From Timema cristinae (taxonomy: Eukaryota; Arthropoda; Insecta; Phasmatodea; Timematidae), in assembly GCA_039000515.1 (NCBI GenBank), contig JBCFYV010011135.1, forward strand, positions 21,354,927 to 21,418,926: 64,000 nt of DNA, given 5' to 3'. The translations under genes were made by a program, and so were the position numbers. Below are positions 59,230-64,000 of the stretch, one piece after another. The notes under the pieces are model-generated. The model saw nothing but the letters and a program-made list of their open reading frames with translations. It made no database searches and was not told the origin of the DNA. Each line of letters starts with the position of its first letter. Positions within the stretch are counted from its first letter, which is position 1.

Positions 59230-60110
59230 AATAGATTAAATTTCAAAGAGGTTGATGTTTCAAGTAAGCATTCACTTAGAGTATAGTTGGGCCAGATACA
59301 ACATTAAAAATAATCATATATAATCACTAAGCCTCTAAAATATATTTCAAATGTTTATGTATTATTCTCACTTGTCACATGCATTCCGTCTTTAAAATTT
59401 AAACCAAATTATTTTATGAGAACTTACAGAACTGTGTTACCATTAATGGTATGCTTTATTTATTTTTTTAATTTGAAACAACGATCTTGAAGTTCAAAGT
59501 TCTCAGACATTACCAAGATTTCTTTCTTCTTCTAAACTGACAATTATCATTTGTTATTCTACCAATTAAACGTGAACAACATTATTTTCAAAATGTTTTT
59601 ATTAACAAATTTGATTACAAGAGAGTTATTTTACCTATTGCTGACCAAAAAACCACCAAGCTATATGTGCTTGGCAACTGTATTTATAATTCTAATGGAC
59701 TGATATATCTTACGTACACACAAATATGATCTTTCATGGCATCATGTTCTTCCTGGAAGCCACAATGACCTCTCCTAAATCCATTTCTTTATTCTAGTCC
59801 TGGTGATTAGGGAACAACTGGCCCACATCAACCGGCAACGCGATCATTCAGTCGTGAAGTGGGAGAAGCTAAGCACCGTGCAGGAATAGTCGGCTTAGCT
59901 CCTTTCAAATATTGACAATGGTGACGTCAATCCTTCGTTCTGTTCATTACCTACTCATTCATCCACCTCCATTATGTCTTAAATTAATGGCAAAAAAAAA
60001 AATAGGGCATTTTAGACGAACTCATGGGTTCTTCGGATGGTTTTCCACTTATAGTGACCATATATATGCGAACACGTTTACGAATTTATAATTAATTAAT
60101 ATGGCTCTTA
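59230..60110 (+). pseudogene. Gustatory receptor unit 4, first exon 2 (heavily decayed)
   Basis: Relic of a second large first exon. The region before it aligns with that of the first copy (GTTGATGTTTCAA, compared with GTTAATGTTTCAA at 55168). Recognisable pieces are KPLKYISNVYVLFSLVTCI-like sequence near 59330-59390 and VIREQLAHINRQRDHSVVKW near 59804-59865. These are followed by a truncated H-R-A-G-I-V-G-L-A block near 59872-59900. Many indels and stops interrupt it, and a part of the Q-H-R-A-G block is deleted. The end near 60095 has lost the S-T-M-S-E donor. Confidence 0.72.
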
Positions 60111-60130
60111 AACTAATACAAATCTAATCT

Positions 60131-60495
60131 GTATGTGGATGTGATGTCCATTGCCCTAGAATTTTCTTTTTGCATGGCACGTAGCCGAGGTAGAGGAGAA
60201 TGTAGGTATATGAACATTCTCAGAAGTGTCAATTAAGTTAAACGCTTGAAACTTTTTACGATTTTCAATTGATCCCTTCTCAATGTCACGCAAGTTGTAA
60301 ATTTGTCCTTCCCTCTTCTCGTTATCACCGTTAATATGATTATCTGTATTTAATGCAGCATCTAATAATTATGTAGATGTGATGTACGGTGCACTATATT
60401 TTTTTTTTTTTTTTTGTACATCACGTTACTGAGGTAGACTGGTAGGTATCTGAATTATTTTCAGAAACGTCAATTTAGTTAAATAGATTTAAACT
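60131..60495. repeat. Tandem duplication, two units of about 235 bp
   Basis: GTGGATGTGATGT(C/A)C, GCACGTAGCCGAGGTAGA-like, TAGGTATATGAA-like and GTCAATTAAGTTAAA words recur in order at 60131-60245 and 60365-60495. Downstream (60495-60640) is a tRNA-like antisense sequence of weak quality. Confidence 0.5.
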
Positions 60496-61192
60496 GATAA
60501 CCTGGGCATGGGAATAAATTCCGAACCTTTGGCTTTTCCCATCAATGCCTTACTATCGATCCATCCCGAAGGCCTCATATTCAAGTGTTCTCCTTCACTA
60601 GTTGTTGTGTTGAGTCTAATTTTGGTAGCTGGTGAAAACATTAGCCCCTAAAAGTTATCAGATTTTGATATATGTCGACGTTCATGATCCTGATACCGAA
60701 TAATTGTTTTCTAGATTTCTTCTGTCATTATTTTGGACTAGAGCCAAAACTATTTTAAGATGTATTTAAGTATGTAACGTACTTAATATAAATTATTTTA
60801 AAATATTACTTAAAATATTATTTTACGGTATTAATATTACATTATTGTCTTTACGGGCTCCACTATAATACATGTATAATGGGCACCAAAGTGGAAACCA
60901 GGGTAATTAACGTTCCGAGTTAAATGGGATGTAACCCAATGATCTGGTATGTTATAAAAGGATGAGTTTCCACATCAAATAAAATTAAATTAGAGTTATT
61001 GTATTTTTTATCACATTATCTAAGGATAATTTTATGTCATCACTACTATAATAAGACTATGGCTATTATTATTGGTTTAGTCAAAACGCAACAGTTTTCA
61101 AATCAACTTAAAATAGAAATGCAATGGCACATTTAGGACAGTGAACTTAAATATCCCAAGTGTCGTAGCTTGCAGCCTTTTGTAGTCTAGAT

Positions 61193-61675
61193 CAGGTTTC
61201 CCAACCATTTCTTGTTGGCGTACTCTTTGCCAGCCATTTCCATAAATTGTTCTCTTAATTTTTGGCAAAAAATTTTAATTATTTATTAGAAGTTATTTCT
61301 GATTTATTTGTTGCATTTTAAATTAATGGGAGACTAATGTGATTAAAAAACTAGTTTATAATAAGCATAATTTAATTTAAAAAGCAAAAGATACAGTAAA
61401 AACTAAACACATTTAATTTATTTATTAATTTCTAAGTAATTATAAAAAAAAATTGTTTGAAATCATTTTCTCAAGGTCAACTTTAGAAGAAAACCCCGCA
61501 CCACCTAACTCCATTTCATTGAGTTAATTTCATAACTTTTGACTGATCTTTTTTTTTTTTACACTACTAATATATGTAGCTATTTCCGCCATTATGTAAA
61601 TAATTGTCACGTACCCCTAAACGTCCTGGCTTGTACCCCTGGGAATACGCTTACCACGCGTTGGGAACCACTGGT
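61193..61675. mobile_element. hAT-like non-autonomous element
   Basis: The left end CAGGTTTCCCAACCATTT and the right end, complement of CAGTGGTTCCCAACGCG, are inverted repeats of the hAT type. The flanks GTCTAGAT and GTCTACAG may be a decayed 8-bp target duplication. AT-rich interior, no transposase. The reverse-strand open frame 61617-61829 overlaps its end and is not a gene. Confidence 0.6.
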
Positions 61676-61833
61676 CTACAGTGGAGCATGAAAGGATGAC
61701 GTAAGTTTGAGAACTCACACTGTCAACTGTCCCGTGGGATGTTGTGAAGGGGAGTAGTGTATTTTCCCCGCCATATGAGCCTGCATTCTCTTTCTCCATC
61801 TGCTCATTATATTTAAATTTATATACCACTATA

Positions 61834-62067
61834 GTACATTAGCACCATGGCTTCTTTGGTGCTGACTGACAGCTAACAGCTGACGGCTTTGAAAAGCTAC
61901 CAGACCAAATTATGTATCCCTACACCGAGCCATATGATCTGCAAAAACATGTGTTTAGCAGCTGTAACTCCTGACAGTCAAAATTAAGGTATATACTTAA
62001 ATGTTGACTGTCAGAATTCAGCTGTGAACTGTCAGTCAGCACCAAAGAAGCCGTGGGGCTACTGTAC
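61834..62067. mobile_element. MITE with about 47-bp inverted repeats
   Basis: The left end GTACATTAGCACCATGGCTT, then CTTTGGTGCTGACTGACAG, is mirrored at the right end (complement GTACAGTAGCCCCACGGCTT, then the same word). The 234-bp element has no coding capacity and ends about 180 bp upstream of exon 2 of GR unit 4. Confidence 0.78.
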
Positions 62068-62249
62068 CTTTCATATTAATTTAATGAAATATTATCAAGA
62101 AATCTCTGAAGAATAGTGAAACTAAGATCGAGGATTTTTTTTAAAGTTAGCATATATATCTAATTCATTAAATATATATATATATTTGTCCAAAATACGT
62201 TTATAAGATATGCTCTAATTTTGTATTAACGATGTGTGTGTTTTTTAAG

Positions 62250-62318
62250 GCAAATGAAACAGCTTATTTAGTTCATGGGCTGATGAGATGCACCAAGGAT
62301 GCATTGCTGCTAAATGAG
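62250..62318 (+). CDS. Gustatory receptor unit 4, exon 2
   Basis: A 23-codon exon reading ANETAYLVHGLMRCTKDALL then LNE, after a TTTTTTAAG acceptor and before a GTACTT donor, phase 0. It is intact and 69 bp. It is shared by, or was shared by, the first exons at 55228-56066 and 59230-60110. Confidence 0.85.
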
Positions 62319-62888
62319 GTACTTTTCCAATTTAAATATGTTTAATTTATTACTCTCACTTAGATATTAATTCTTTGAGTGGCACAAGAAAAGGAGGATA
62401 AATTGTTATGGTAAAAATACCTATTAGATGTAATTTATATCAACCTAAATTTTTTGTAAATAATTATAACCGTACTTAAATAGCTTGAATATGAATTTTT
62501 TATTGAATATTCTTCAAAAATTTTATAAATAATAATAAAAACTTTATTTTACTGTGAAAATTTTTTTCTAATTTGAAAGAAAATATCTACTTGAGTTATC
62601 CAATTCTCAGAATTTTTGCTGAGTGGACTATGTGTTTTCTTTATTTCAAAACTTCGCTAAGAAATAATATAATTTCTTCGAAGATTCTCACAATTGTTAT
62701 CACCACCATCTACTAAATATACAAAATAATGATTAATAAAATATTAATTGTCTTGAAAAATAATTACATTTCAATATAATATAACGGAATGCTGGTAGGA
62801 TTAACAACCTTTTTTTACATGAAGAGTATAGATTTTTTTGTATCCTTTAAAAATATATATAATTTATTCATAATATATTACTTTCCAG
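62319..62888. other. Intron 2 of GR unit 4
   Basis: AT-rich intronic sequence. I see no gene or recognisable repeat in it. Confidence 0.6.
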
Positions 62889-62978
62889 TTGAAACAATTC
62901 TCTCTCCAACTTCTACACAGTCGGATACAATTCACAGCCTGTGGATTATTTCCTCTCGATTATAGTCTTATTCATTCT
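62889..62978 (+). CDS. Gustatory receptor unit 4, exon 3
   Basis: A 30-codon exon reading LKQFSLQLLHSRIQFTACGL and ending FPLDYSLIHS, with a CTTTCCAG acceptor and a GTAAGTAAATA donor, phase 0. It is intact and matches the family consensus closely, although the first exons of the unit are damaged. The C-terminal exon 4 is not found before the window ends and should lie beyond base 64000. Confidence 0.87.
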
Positions 62979-63003
62979 GTAAGTAAATAATATATTTAGA
63001 TTA

Positions 63004-63280
63004 TTATTATTATTAGCACCGCGTCTTACTACCCGTTCGGGTTATACGCACTTACGCTAATGTGTAATGGTAGGGTGATTGTGAGATGAAATGAAGGACC
63101 TACAATTTAACGTGGAATCCGAACCACGGTGGAGGCCTGGCATTCCCCACATTCACAAGATGTCTTGTCAGAGGTGAAGGAAGGGTTTGGTAATCAGATA
63201 AATCTTTGCCGGGACCGAGGATTGAACCCCGGCCGCCAGCTCAGAAGTCTGACACCTTACCCCTAGACCGCCAGGTCACC
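63004..63280 (-). repeat. SINE family C, full length, with target duplication
   Basis: Reverse-strand copy: ATT tail, shared 3' end, body, and a tRNA-like head with the complement of B box GAGGATTGAACCCCGG. It is flanked by TATATTTAGATTA-type repeats (62991-63003 and about 63286-63299). It lies in intron 3 of unit 4, antisense to the gene, with its tail about 26 bp past the exon 3 donor. Confidence 0.88.
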
Positions 63281-64000
63281 TATATATATTTTTAGATTAA
63301 AGATAAATCTAGCTCTTAATTTATTCTATTGCATTTATAATCTTTATGTGCTGACGTGTCTCTTAAAACACACTATTTATTTATTATATAGCATTATTAC
63401 GTTTAGCATGATACAAATAGTAAAAATCATATTAGTGACGTTAAAAAAGAAATTAATTCGTATAAAAAATCTTAAGATGATGCATGTTCAGCACAATGAT
63501 TTAATAAATTGGTAATTATATAACATAAATACTATCAATATAAGTATATATGCTCATATAATTGGACAAGTGGACAAAAATTTCATCCTCGACTTGTCTT
63601 GTTTGCAGATGATGATGTTTTTGGTACATATTCTGGTCATTTACATTAAAGTGGATTTTTTAAATGGTTTTCTCAAACTCCTCCCCCTCAAACTTGTACA
63701 CACTTCCTCTAAATTATTTCTTCCTCACCCTTACTCATCAATGAGAATATAATAAAGAATTACTCAAATATACGCACAATAATATGTAAAAGAAATTTCA
63801 AGAAATATGTAATTATGTTATAGTTAAATATTTACGTTAGAAGTTTTTTTTTTCCTCATCCTTTTGTCCCACTGTCTGGTCTAGCTATCAATTTTTAATG
63901 AAGGTGATTAGATAGGGATATAAATCTCTAATTTTTTTTATAAATAAAAGAAACCATTTATGAAGGATTATACCCAATAAACCTGATTGTTCTTAAATCT
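63281..64000. other. Intron 3 of GR unit 4, to window end
   Basis: AT-rich sequence without a recognisable exon 4. The open frame 63570-63752 has no GR signature and no domain that I recognise. Confidence 0.5.

Overview
ORGANISM AND CHARACTER. This is AT-rich, repeat-filled, intron-containing eukaryotic DNA, almost certainly from an insect. The coding content is insect gustatory receptor (GR, 7tm_7 family) exons. The repeats are Helitrons, tRNA-derived SINEs, hAT-like and other foldback or MITE elements, a pogo/Tigger fossil and RTE-like LINE pieces. The insect order cannot be fixed from the sequence. There is no bacterial gene, rRNA gene, convincing functional tRNA or CRISPR array. LAYOUT. 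The window holds one gustatory receptor cluster in four transcription units. Each has the same architecture: a large first exon (about 840-870 bp, most of the seven-helix protein) followed by three small exons of exactly 69, 90 and 147 bp, all joined in phase 0. The last small exon carries the C-terminal GR signature (a Y-L-V-I-x-I-Q-F type motif) and the stop. Unit 1 (minus, 1.3-8.6 kb) and unit 2 (minus, 12.9-18.7 kb) have intact small exons but frameshifted first exons. Unit 3 (minus, 29.2-48.6 kb) has one set of small exons preceded by three large first exons. Two of these are fully open (44.1-44.9 and 47.8-48.6 kb); the third (38.9-40.3 kb) is broken by a Helitron and a 5-bp deletion. Unit 4 (plus, 55.2 kb to beyond the window) has two damaged first exons and intact small exons 2 and 3; its last exon must lie past base 64000. 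HOW IT WORKS. The key inference is that unit 3 is an alternative-first-exon receptor gene like Drosophila Gr39a: each large exon, probably with its own promoter, is spliced to the same three 3' exons, giving receptors with different ligand-binding bodies and a common C-terminus. Predicted products are about 380-390 residues, normal for GRs. Units 1, 2 and 4 look like paralogous copies in various stages of decay, unless some single-base indels are consensus errors. REST. Introns and spacers are filled with repeats. Three SINE families share one 3' tail ending in AAT repeats. There are three copies of a non-autonomous Helitron, one hAT-like MITE with an 8-bp target duplication, several foldback elements, antisense RTE-like reverse transcriptase fragments (one containing a 61-bp minisatellite), a Tigger fossil, and many microsatellites. 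Most other open frames in the window are repeat-derived or chance.
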